Notes: generated by a model from the sequence alone, not told the origin. Counted from the first letter of the stretch, positions 1 through 5,402 are shown. The stretch: DNA of 5,722 nt from Candidatus Bathyarchaeota archaeon (GCA_030630585.1 DAOVMU010000107.1:1-5722), one strand, 5' to 3'. Numbers and translations are program-made.

Positions 1-488
1 TTCGTGTTGAGCAAAGCAGCAAGGGCAGCTAATGCAGAGGCGTCTATCAGGTTTCCATCATGGTTAAGCACGTAAACATCCACAAAGACCACGAACGTTT
101 TTTTACCTGGATCAATGCACAACTTTGCCAAATCAATTGCTTTTGACTCTCTTATTCCCCTGTCAACAACTCTAGCTATCTCTATGGATTTTTTATTGGG
201 CGGTCCAGGATCAAAGGTTGGTGATGCTAACGGTGTGAGTTCAGTGTTCACCGTCAAAACACCTGCATTAGGCGTGTCTGAGTATGGTTTTCCAATTTCA
301 ATTTTTATTCCAGCGAGGACTTCTGTCTTTCCAAGCAGAACCTTAGCTGAGCCTTCAGCCCGCTCAATTATCCCTTGTTCAATTTTTATTTCACGATAAT
401 CAGATAGGCCTCTACCATCCAACCTCTTTCCTTTTGCGATGAGGTCTGCAATTTGCTTTTGTTTCAAGCGCACAATTATGGATGACAT
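1..488 (-). CDS. rrp42: Archaeal exosome complex subunit Rrp42 (partial, C-terminus beyond the left edge)
   Basis: This is the structural RNase PH-like subunit of the archaeal exosome. It alternates with Rrp41 in the hexameric ring that degrades and tails RNA 3' ends in the cytoplasm. In the family Rrp42 lacks the catalytic residues but helps bind RNA and supports Rrp41. The first 162 residues are present out of roughly 260-275 usual. Visible family features are the KRLDGRGLSDYREI segment (about 21-34), NTELTPLASPTFDPGPP (81-97), the RVVDRGIRES motif (106-115) and DGNLIDASALAALAAL (144-159). The ATG at 488-486 overlaps the rrp41 TAA stop by one base (TAATG). An AAGGAG Shine-Dalgarno lies 11 bases upstream inside rrp41, so translation is probably coupled. 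The reading frame is intact to the window edge. The family assignment is firm. Confidence 0.95.
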   Translation of the reverse strand, partial: MSSIIVRLKQKQIADLIAKGKRLDGRGLSDYREIKIEQGIIERAEGSAKVLLGKTEVLAGIKIEIGKPYSDTPNAGVLTVNTELTPLASPTFDPGPPNKKSIEIARVVDRGIRESKAIDLAKLCIDPGKKTFVVFVDVYVLNHDGNLIDASALAALAALLNT

Positions 489-1222
489 TATTCTGTAATC
501 TCCTTAACACTTGCGTATTTGGCTTTTAGCGCTTCCTTCTGTAACGTGTAGATTTTTCCACATCCTTTAAGGGCTAGATTTAAAGCCTTTTCGATCTCTT
601 CTAAGGTTAGGATTCCATCCATTTGCAGCAGTGTTATGGCGTTGAGATTCGGCATAAAAGCCACAGGGACATCAGCTTCTCCTATTTTGTCTTCAGTATC
701 CATTAAATCTAACACTACGGTGTCGTCGATTTTTCCAGCTGCACAAGCAGCCACTAAATCCCGCATTGGGATACCTGCATCTGCCAAGGCTAACGATGCC
801 GCTGTAATGCTTGCACATCGTGTGCCTCCATCAGCTTGTAAAACCTCAACGAAAACATCTATGCCTGTACGCGGATAATATTCAAGGAAAATCGAAGGCT
901 CAAGAGATTCTGTAATAACTTTTGAAAGCTCTATGTCCCTTCTTGATGGTGCAGGTGACTTGCGTTCCTGAACAGAGAAAGGCGCCATATGATAGCGGCA
1001 TCTCAGAACAGTTCGATCTGGAAGTGCCAAATGTTTAGGATGCAACTCCCTTGGACCATATACCCCAGCTAATATTTTGTTTTTTCCATGTTGAATATAA
1101 GCTGAACCGTCGGCATTTGATAAGATGCCTACTTCCATTTGTATTGATCTTAGTTCTCCTGGTTTTCTTCCATCTAATCTTAAACCTTTTTTATCAATTA
1201 ACTTTTCAGGTTTTTGACTCAT
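488..1222 (-). CDS. rrp41: Archaeal exosome complex catalytic subunit Rrp41
   Basis: This is the catalytic RNase PH-fold subunit of the archaeal exosome. It uses phosphate to degrade RNA 3' to 5' and can run in reverse to add tails. At 244 residues it matches the family length. Visible features are the N-terminal KGLRLDGRKPGELR (12-25), the conserved SRRDIELSK (93-101), whose two arginines match the phosphate/RNA-binding pair of the family, GGTRCASITAASLALADAG (132-150), and the acidic active-site loop LDLMDTEDKIGEAD (171-184). On sequence it should therefore be active. The ATG at 1222-1220 lies inside the end of rrp4, giving a 17-base overlap. It has a strong GGAGGA Shine-Dalgarno eight bases upstream, which supports this start. 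It is followed by rrp42 with a one-base overlap, fitting 1:1 production of the two ring subunits. Confidence 0.97.
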   Translation of the reverse strand: MSQKPEKLIDKKGLRLDGRKPGELRSIQMEVGILSNADGSAYIQHGKNKILAGVYGPRELHPKHLALPDRTVLRCRYHMAPFSVQERKSPAPSRRDIELSKVITESLEPSIFLEYYPRTGIDVFVEVLQADGGTRCASITAASLALADAGIPMRDLVAACAAGKIDDTVVLDLMDTEDKIGEADVPVAFMPNLNAITLLQMDGILTLEEIEKALNLALKGCGKIYTLQKEALKAKYASVKEITE

Positions 1223-1928
1223 TCTTTGACTCCTCCTTTTGTTTTGCTTTTTCTTTCTTAATCATCTGGGCTATGAAGTCTGTCAAACCAGATGTGTGGG
1301 ATTCTTCATTGATCTTATTTAGAGCCATTATTGCCAGTTGTTCTTCTTCCAAGCTTTTTCCTGTGATTAATATGATTCCATTTTGTCCAAGGATTATGTG
1401 GCAACCTGTTTCCTGTTTTATCATGGACACCATTGAGCCTTTTCTACCTATGATTCGGGGGATCTTTGTCGGGGTCACTTTTACAAGTTGTCCGCGGGTT
1501 ATTTTTCCCAGTCCAGGTTCGCTAACTGTTAGTCGTGGGTCGTGTGTTCTGTCATAGGCTATTATCTTCCCTATTACTAAGTCTCCTGCATCAAGAACTT
1601 TGGATAAGCTGTTTTCCTGTGGTCTGAATTGTCTGCTTAAGACTTCTGAAGCCCTTAGAATAGCCAAATATGGCGAGTTTATGTCTACCGTCCAGCCGTT
1701 GAAACCAACTTCTATAATGGTTCCTATGACGGTGTCCCCTAATCTTGGGATGTAAAAAGCTTTCAGAGCAACAACGTTTACCTTTTTGTCTTTGTATTCC
1801 ACAAGCCCTAGCCTTGAAGCATATATTTTGTTGCCTTCCTTGTATGTGTCTTCGCCAGTAACATATGCTCCTTCCGCAAGTAAATCTCCAGGTGCTACAA
1901 TCTCTCTTCTTTCAAAAAAAGTTGGCAC
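1206..1928 (-). CDS. rrp4: Archaeal exosome RNA-binding cap subunit Rrp4
   Basis: Rrp4 forms the trimeric RNA-binding cap over the Rrp41/Rrp42 ring and feeds substrate into the central pore. The 240 residues show the expected order: an N-terminal domain (about 1-60, with VAPGDLLAEGAYVTGEDTY), an S1 domain (about 61-140, with LGDTVIGTIIEVGFNGWTVD) and a KH domain (about 145-205) with its GRKG loop at 161-164 in IPRIIGRKGSMV. A lysine- and glutamate-rich tail of about 20 residues (KKEKAKQKEESKNESKT) ends the protein. It looks disordered, and its coding DNA contains the rrp41 Shine-Dalgarno. The start is GTG, because the only upstream ATG in frame is cut off by a TAG. A GGATGTG motif, one mismatch from GGAGGTG, sits six bases upstream. 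The 31-base gap after SBDS fits a single operon. Confidence 0.96.
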   Translation of the reverse strand: MPTFFERREIVAPGDLLAEGAYVTGEDTYKEGNKIYASRLGLVEYKDKKVNVVALKAFYIPRLGDTVIGTIIEVGFNGWTVDINSPYLAILRASEVLSRQFRPQENSLSKVLDAGDLVIGKIIAYDRTHDPRLTVSEPGLGKITRGQLVKVTPTKIPRIIGRKGSMVSMIKQETGCHIILGQNGIILITGKSLEEEQLAIMALNKINEESHTSGLTDFIAQMIKKEKAKQKEESKNESKT

Positions 1929-1959
1929 AATCTACACATCCATAATCGTAATGAGCTTT

Positions 1960-2649
1960 TTAGGAGAGCATCTTTGCTTCTGCTCTTCCTTTAGTTATGT
2001 CTCCAATTTTTTCTAGAAATGGACCGTATAAGCCTGCTGGCATTTCTAAGACTCCGAACCATGAGCCGTCTCCGCGCCATTCTTCACGTTTTATCGCTCC
2101 AAATCCTTTAATTGTTCCGTAGGCTTTAGCTGCGTATTCTGCTGGTATGCGAACTCCAACGGACACCTGCTCTATTTTCAATGGTAGAATACTTCGCAGC
2201 AGCTTGATTATTCCCTTTGCCTGTTCTTCTACTGGTTTAAATGGGTCTATTGAATAGTGGATTTGTCCCATAGCTTGTTCCACGCGTAATGGTGGATGTG
2301 GAAGATTTGTTCTTGGGTCGACACAATGTCTTGATATGAAGGCTATTATCTGCTTTCTTTTGCCCTCGGTCATCTTTCTACGCTGTTCAGTTGTAAGTTG
2401 TATGGTTCCCTTTGTCAGGATTGTCTCGGCCACCTTCAGGGGTTCTGTTGTTCCGAAGGCTTTGCGAAGGGCTTCTTCAGAGACTTTTGTACCCTTGTTG
2501 GCATCTGAGAATATTGTTTCGGTAACTAAAGCTTCTGTAATTGATGATATTTTTTTCATGCGGTATTGCAATGCTTTTTCGGGTTTTACTAGAACTTCGA
2601 AGTGCCCATTATCCTTTGTGAAACGTGCAATTGTGTATTTTTCATCCAT
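1960..2649 (-). CDS. sbds: SBDS family ribosome assembly factor
   Basis: This is the archaeal orthologue of the Shwachman-Bodian-Diamond syndrome protein. In eukaryotes SBDS works with the GTPase EFL1 to release eIF6 from the large ribosomal subunit. In archaea a matching role with aEF2 and aIF6 is inferred. The 229 residues are the usual archaeal length. Domain I (FYSH, about 1-90) includes VKPEKALQYR and FSDANKGTKVSEEALRKAFG. The helical domain II (about 95-160) contains the typical AFISRHCVDPRTNLPHPP, followed by VEQAM. Domain III (about 162-229) is ferredoxin-like, with VGVRIPAEYAAKAYGTIKGF. The ATG lies only seven bases after the psmA stop and has no clear Shine-Dalgarno of its own, so it may rely on ribosomes finishing psmA. 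Its position between the proteasome and exosome genes is the classic archaeal arrangement. Confidence 0.96.
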   Translation of the reverse strand: MDEKYTIARFTKDNGHFEVLVKPEKALQYRMKKISSITEALVTETIFSDANKGTKVSEEALRKAFGTTEPLKVAETILTKGTIQLTTEQRRKMTEGKRKQIIAFISRHCVDPRTNLPHPPLRVEQAMGQIHYSIDPFKPVEEQAKGIIKLLRSILPLKIEQVSVGVRIPAEYAAKAYGTIKGFGAIKREEWRGDGSWFGVLEMPAGLYGPFLEKIGDITKGRAEAKMLS

Positions 2650-2656
2650 CCCTGTT

Positions 2657-3385
2657 TCACTTGCCTGAGCCTAACTCCTTTACGTATTCTGCTATTTTGT
2701 TGTCTCCTAGCATTTCCATTTTCTTTGTTGCTGAAGGAATAACCGCTATTTTTATTCGAGGCGGTAGCTGTCGAGTTTCCAGGGCTTTCACCAGACATTT
2801 CACCGTCAGCTTTATCGTGTCTTCAAGCCTCATTTCCTCACGGTATTCTTCTTTTAATATTTTCATTACAGTTTCTCTTCCCGCACCTTCTGCTCTAGCT
2901 TTATAGCCTCTGTATGTTCCACTTGGATGCGTGCCAAATATGTGGGTTCCAGTTTTGTCTACTCCACTGAAAATCATTGAAATTCCAAAGGGTCTTACAC
3001 CAGCATGTTGTGTGTAAAGCTGTTTTATGTCGCATATTCTTTTCGTTACTACTTCCACGTCTATTGGTTCATCATATGTTAACTTGTTACTTTGGGCGGA
3101 TACCCGTGCATGGTCTATTAAAACTCTTGCATCTGAGCTTAAGCCCACTATGGCTGCTCCTATGTGATCATCAATTTTGAAAATTTTCCAAGAAGATTCA
3201 GCCTCCTCAAGGGGGTCAACAGTCTCCTCTGCCCCTAAAACCGCTCCTTCATGACATTGCATACCTAAAATTGTTGCTCCACGGTTAACTAATTCCATTG
3301 CGTATTCAACTTGAAATAGCCGACCGTCTGGTGAGAAAACGGTTATAGCACGGTCATACGCTCCTGGTGCCGCAAATACAGACAT
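2657..3385 (-). CDS. psmA: 20S proteasome alpha subunit
   Basis: This is the alpha-ring subunit of the archaeal 20S proteasome. It gates entry to the beta-subunit proteolytic chamber and docks regulatory ATPases such as PAN. The 242 residues carry the alpha-type signature YDRAITVFSPDGRLFQVEYA (10-29), whose tyrosine-aspartate-arginine start forms the pore gate. Also visible are GATILGMQCHEGAVLGA (36-52), WKIFKIDDHIGAAIVGLSSD (66-85) with the lysine (K67) expected in the ATPase C-terminal docking pocket, and GVRPFGISMIFSGVDKTG (129-146). The alpha-type N-terminal extension shows this is not a beta subunit, and no pro-peptide or catalytic threonine is expected. The ATG at 3385-3383 has a GTGAGGT Shine-Dalgarno nine bases upstream. 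It appears to be the first gene of the operon. No beta subunit is encoded in the window. Confidence 0.97.
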   Translation of the reverse strand: MSVFAAPGAYDRAITVFSPDGRLFQVEYAMELVNRGATILGMQCHEGAVLGAEETVDPLEEAESSWKIFKIDDHIGAAIVGLSSDARVLIDHARVSAQSNKLTYDEPIDVEVVTKRICDIKQLYTQHAGVRPFGISMIFSGVDKTGTHIFGTHPSGTYRGYKARAEGAGRETVMKILKEEYREEMRLEDTIKLTVKCLVKALETRQLPPRIKIAVIPSATKKMEMLGDNKIAEYVKELGSGK

Positions 3386-3394
3386 TAAATATAT

Positions 3395-3401
3395 ACCTCA
3401 C
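3395..3401 (-). promoter_or_regulatory. psmA Shine-Dalgarno site
   Basis: GTGAGGT on the minus strand sits nine bases upstream of the psmA ATG. It matches the archaeal 16S 3'-end complement (GGAGGTGA) well enough to settle the start. It is followed by an A/T-rich spacer, TATATTTA. Confidence 0.7.
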
Positions 3402-3439
3402 TGTATCCCAAACTTGCTTGCAGACTTTCATACAAACAA

Positions 3440-3458
3440 CTAAACTAAAAAACCTTTT
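3440..3458 (-). promoter_or_regulatory. Possible promoter of the psmA-exosome operon
   Basis: On the minus strand a purine-rich, BRE-like AAAAGG runs directly into TTTTTTAGTTTAG, an imperfect box A. It is placed to start transcription near 3420-3425, giving a leader of about 35-40 bases before psmA. The same six-T run could instead act as a U-tract terminator for anything transcribed from further upstream on this strand. The box is not a consensus TTTATA, so confidence is low. Confidence 0.35.
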
Positions 3459-3488
3459 CCTATGATTTCTCGCTTTTAGTTCAAGTCC

Positions 3489-3587
3489 TCATTTGCGCTT
3501 TCTGAAGATATTCCTTCTGTTGTTGTAGTCTCCTGTTACGTATTCAAAGCCTACTTTTATTAGTTTTGTACTTCTTCTGAATCGTGT
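3489..3587 (-). pseudogene. Start-less 32-codon frame resembling the C-terminus of a small basic archaeal protein
   Basis: On the minus strand, 32 sense codons follow a TAG at 3590-3588 and end in TGA at 3491-3489. The translation begins TRFRRSTKLI, continues KVGFEYVTGD (11-20) and ends IFRKRK. It looks like real protein: a basic start, an aromatic KVGFEYV strand, and a basic RKRK tail placed exactly at a stop codon. It contains no ATG, GTG or TTG codon. The codon just before it is TAG, one base from TTG, and an AAGGT lies next to it. It could be a small gene that lost its start, a frameshifted or truncated remnant, a sequencing error, or chance. It lies 103 bases upstream of psmA on the same strand. 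I do not recognise a named family with certainty. Confidence 0.3.
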
Positions 3588-3805
3588 CTAACCTTGTTGC
3601 TCAGCTCTTCAAGTATCAGAATTTCTCTCGGTTAGGGCGGCCTCACGAATGGGTTATACCTCTTCGGGTGGAGATATGCAGAGACAGAGACCCCCTTCGT
3701 AGTTTTCAACATGTGTCGCCTAAGCAGGATGCAAATATGTCGCCTTCCATGATTAGTGCGCGCTCTAAGGGAACGTGCCAAAAGCATCCTACGAACAAAC
3801 CGACA
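3588..3805. other. Unexplained intergenic block with multiple inverted repeats; possible structured RNA
   Basis: No convincing protein gene covers this stretch, although frames are open on both strands. Short complementary pairs are visible: CTAACC (3588-3593) with GGTTAG (3630-3635); TTCGTAG (3696-3702) with CTACGAA (3789-3795); TGTCG (3714-3718) with CGACA (3801-3805); AGGATGC (3726-3732) with GCATCCT (3784-3790); and GCGCG (3758-3762) with CGTGC (3774-3778) around an 11-base loop. The last two nest. The TTCGTAG and TGTCG pairs cross, so they are alternatives or a pseudoknot. The 3' strand GCATCCTACGAA could pair almost continuously with two upstream segments. A direct repeat TGTCGCCT occurs at 3714-3721 and 3738-3745. 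I could not match it to RNase P RNA, SRP RNA, a tRNA or a C/D-box RNA. The strand is unknown. Confidence 0.3.
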
Positions 3806-3845
3806 AAAAATACTGATCTATCTGTGAACTCAAAAATTATTAGCG

Positions 3846-3857
3846 TTTAGAATATAC
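3846..3857 (+). promoter_or_regulatory. Possible TATA box for the alkyltransferase-like gene
   Basis: The A/T-rich TTTAGAATATAC lies about 35-45 bases before the first possible ATG (3891). That is roughly where an archaeal box A would sit for a short leader. It deviates from TTTATA and has no obvious BRE, so it is tentative. Confidence 0.3.
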
Positions 3858-3890
3858 TATTTCTAAAGACATAACATCAAAGTGTAATTC

Positions 3891-4394
3891 ATGGGCTTGA
3901 GGAAGGGAAGCGTTGGAGACATGGTAACGAAAAAGAAGAGTTGGGTTGAGAAACTAGCCGATAATAAGGGTTTGCCTAAAGTAGAAAAAATTACTGACAA
4001 AATGAGCAAGAGGTGGGGTGCAGGCACAGTGGTTATCCCGGCGCCAATGGAGGTCAATAACCTGATGAAAAGCGTGCCTAAGGGGAAACTTGCTGCCATT
4101 AATGAAATTCGCGTGGCTCTTGCCAAAAAACATGGAGCAACTGTTTGCTGCCCTTTGACCACGGGCATTTTCGCTTGGATTGCAGCCAACGCCGCTGAAG
4201 AACAAAGACAGGAGGGAAAAAGAGATATTACTCCATACTGGCGTACCTTGAAAAGTGGCGGAGTGATAAACCCAAAATATCCTGGTGGAGTTGAAAGACA
4301 GAGAGAGCTATTAGAACAAGAGGGACATAAAGTAATTCAGAAAGGCAAAAAGCGTGTCGTCGCAGATTACGAAAAATCACTGGTAGAGTTTTGA
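3891..4394 (+). CDS. MGMT-family alkyltransferase-like protein lacking the acceptor cysteine
   Basis: The middle and C-terminal parts resemble the DNA-binding domain of O6-alkylguanine-DNA alkyltransferases. VPKGKLAAINEIRVALAKKHGA (62-83) matches the IPxGxVTTYGEIAxALG winged-helix segment. ITPYWRTLKSGG (113-124) followed by YPGGVERQRELLEQEG (130-145) matches the IPCHRVVxSGG...GYxGGLxxKxxLLxxEG end. The catalytic PCHR reads PYWR here, so the alkyl-accepting cysteine and its partner histidine are both replaced and methyl transfer by the usual mechanism is unlikely. A longer segment with CC at 86-87 separates helix and motif. The N-terminal 45 residues do not look like the usual MGMT N-domain. 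A likely role is DNA-lesion recognition, as in alkyltransferase-like (ATL) proteins, but this is inference. The start may instead be the ATG at 3921, giving 157 residues, since homologues I recall begin near MVTKKKSW. Neither start has ideal Shine-Dalgarno spacing. Confidence 0.75.
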   Translation: MGLRKGSVGDMVTKKKSWVEKLADNKGLPKVEKITDKMSKRWGAGTVVIPAPMEVNNLMKSVPKGKLAAINEIRVALAKKHGATVCCPLTTGIFAWIAANAAEEQRQEGKRDITPYWRTLKSGGVINPKYPGGVERQRELLEQEGHKVIQKGKKRVVADYEKSLVEF

Positions 4395-4438
4395 ATTCTT
4401 AGGTTTGTTTCCCTTGATTGTTCTCTCTAAACTCTCGC

Positions 4439-4452
4439 TGAAAATCTTTTCA
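4439..4452. repeat. Near-perfect 14-base palindrome upstream of the cysteine-rich gene
   Basis: TGAAAA TC TTTTCA has six-base arms around a two-base centre. It lies 30-36 bases before the possible TTG starts of the downstream small gene, where an archaeal operator or promoter element could sit. A/T-rich palindromes of this size also occur by chance. Confidence 0.3.
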
Positions 4453-4481
4453 ATGGGAAACTGAGATGCATATTTGAAGGG

Positions 4482-4739
4482 TTGAAATTGGAGTTTAGAA
4501 GCGATCTTATTCGTAAGTGTGGAATTTATTGCTGTGCATGTATACTTTATGTTCTAAAGAGGTGCAAGGGATGCTCTAATGAAGAGATTAGATGTCCATA
4601 CCTTAAATGCGTGGAGGATAAAGGGATAAATTCTTGTGGTGAGTGCCAAGGATTCTCGTGCGAGAAACATTATGGTCCAATGGCAGTGTATGCAAAGAGG
4701 GTTCTCGACTGGAAAAAACAAGAAATAATTAAAGCCTAA
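4482..4739 (+). CDS. Small cysteine-rich protein, DUF3795-like
   Basis: This 85-residue soluble protein has eleven cysteines (13, 17, 18, 20, 28, 31, 38, 43, 52, 55, 60) in the pattern seen in DUF3795 proteins: KCGIYCCACILY, RCKGCSN, CPYLKC, an EDKGINSCGECQGFSCEKHY core, then a helical tail. The spacing suggests binding of zinc or an iron-sulfur cluster. The biochemical role of the family is unknown, and membership is judged from pattern alone. No ATG is available in frame after the upstream stop at 4428-4430. The start is therefore TTG, at 4482 or, more likely, at 4488, which puts the GAAGG at 4476-4480 seven bases upstream. It stands 87 bases after the alkyltransferase-like gene on the same strand. 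Co-transcription is possible but not shown. Confidence 0.75.
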   Translation: MKLEFRSDLIRKCGIYCCACILYVLKRCKGCSNEEIRCPYLKCVEDKGINSCGECQGFSCEKHYGPMAVYAKRVLDWKKQEIIKA

Positions 4740-4766
4740 CTGATTCGTTGCGAAAGAAGTCTCCAC

Positions 4767-4775
4767 TATAAAAGG
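4767..4775 (+). promoter_or_regulatory. TATA-like sequence with no assigned gene
   Basis: TATAAAAGG matches a strong TBP-binding site. Used on the plus strand it would start transcription near 4795. The following bases up to 4830 hold no start codon with a useful frame, so it would add a longer leader to the gene at 4884 or make a short RNA. It may be accidental. Confidence 0.2.
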
Positions 4776-4835
4776 CGCAAAATCTTTCCTATACCCTTGT
4801 GCTTTTAACTGGGTTACACTTGGATGTCCGCATTC

Positions 4836-4846
4836 AAATTTATAAT
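4836..4846 (+). promoter_or_regulatory. Archaeal promoter (BRE plus TATA box) of the DUF2096-like gene
   Basis: AAATTTATAAT contains a consensus box A, TTTATAA, at 4839-4845, preceded by A-rich bases that fit a BRE. Transcription would begin about 25 bases downstream, near 4866-4870. That leaves a leader of about 15-18 bases, just enough to hold the Shine-Dalgarno at 4871-4875. Confidence 0.65.
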
Positions 4847-4870
4847 GCCTATTTGTAACTGTTGTAATAT

Positions 4871-4875
4871 GGTGA
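4871..4875 (+). promoter_or_regulatory. Shine-Dalgarno of the DUF2096-like gene
   Basis: GGTGA complements the archaeal 16S 3' end and lies eight bases before the ATG at 4884. An ATG at 4869 in the same frame hits a stop after four codons, so 4884 is the start. Confidence 0.7.
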
Positions 4876-4883
4876 ATCAGTAG

Positions 4884-5402
4884 ATGGGTTATTTGGCTGT
4901 GTGGAAAGTTTTAGAAGAAATGGTTACGGATTTCCGAAAGAGAAGGGTTACAGTTCCAACAGGTATAATAAGCGATTTAAGACATTCAAAAACTCTGATC
5001 AATGTTTTGAGATCTGATCCAAGTCGTTTAGAAACCAGTCAAAGGATTGAGGAATACCTGCGTAGTGTGGAGTCTTACCTTGTTTCTGAGGGACAGAAGA
5101 AGTTTGGAAAAGGTTACGTTGAGGACTGGATTAAACGATTGGATGAAGCTAGCAGCAAGATCATTGAAGAAGAGGAAAAGGAGACAAGGTTTATTCCTGG
5201 GCTTCCACGGACACAGAAGTGGATTCGCATTGAACCTTCAGATGAGTTACCCATTGAAGGATTAAAGTCGTTAGCTGATGAATTGAATCTTTCATATAAG
5301 GTGCAAGATGACGGCTTCCTGCTTGTTTACGGTAAAAACGGGGACATAAAAGATTTTGTGAAGAAGATGACTATAAGATATGGATTCAAAACTAGAAAAT
5401 AG
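4884..5402 (+). CDS. Conserved archaeal protein of unknown function, DUF2096-like
   Basis: This is a 172-residue cytosolic protein with no signal peptide or membrane segment. The N-terminal half (1-100) is helical and charged: WKVLEEMVTDFRKR, then a DLRHSKTLINVLRSDP segment (31-46), YVEDWIKRLDEAS (78-90) and an acidic run SKIIEEEEKE. After the linker RFIPGLPRTQKWIRI (102-116) the C-terminal part alternates beta and helix (IEGLKSLADELNL, FLLVYGKNGDIKDFVKKM), like a small alpha/beta sandwich. The layout matches my recollection of DUF2096, a family of about 170 residues restricted to archaea with no known activity. A TATA box and a well-spaced GGTGA point to its own promoter. The next gene, a UPF0200-type kinase, starts 65 bases downstream and may be co-transcribed. 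The family name is moderately sure, and no function can be given. Confidence 0.6.
   Translation: MGYLAVWKVLEEMVTDFRKRRVTVPTGIISDLRHSKTLINVLRSDPSRLETSQRIEEYLRSVESYLVSEGQKKFGKGYVEDWIKRLDEASSKIIEEEEKETRFIPGLPRTQKWIRIEPSDELPIEGLKSLADELNLSYKVQDDGFLLVYGKNGDIKDFVKKMTIRYGFKTRK

Noticed and set aside
115..399. Plus-strand 94-residue frame at the left edge
   Set aside because: It is antisense to the clear rrp42 coding sequence and has no recognisable protein features.
1051..1557. 168-residue plus-strand open frame with hydrophobic stretches
   Set aside because: It lies antisense to rrp4 and rrp41, both certain genes. Its apparent transmembrane segments come from the complement of lysine/glutamate codons.
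2589..2798. Minus-strand 69-residue frame overlapping the psmA end and sbds start
   Set aside because: It is in a different frame from the two real genes and low in complexity; an out-of-frame shadow.
2336..2906. Plus-strand frames opposite sbds and psmA
   Set aside because: They are shadows of two well-supported genes, with no Shine-Dalgarno or family resemblance.
3479..3490. GTTCAAGTCCTC resembling a tRNA T-arm
   Set aside because: The flanking bases do not form a T stem, and no anticodon or acceptor stem lies upstream.
3681..3702. ACAGAGACC resembling the conserved ACAGAAAC of RNase P RNA
   Set aside because: The partner conserved region (GAGGAAAGTC-like) is missing at the right distance on the same strand, and the flanks do not give a P4-like helix.
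3584..3850. Plus-strand 88-residue frame in the intergenic gap
   Set aside because: It starts at GTG without a Shine-Dalgarno. The composition (mixed S, N, K, P, R with no structure) looks non-coding, and it overlaps the inverted-repeat block. It cannot be excluded entirely.
3863..4205. Minus-strand frames opposite the alkyltransferase-like gene
   Set aside because: They are antisense shadows; the plus-strand frame has recognisable family motifs.
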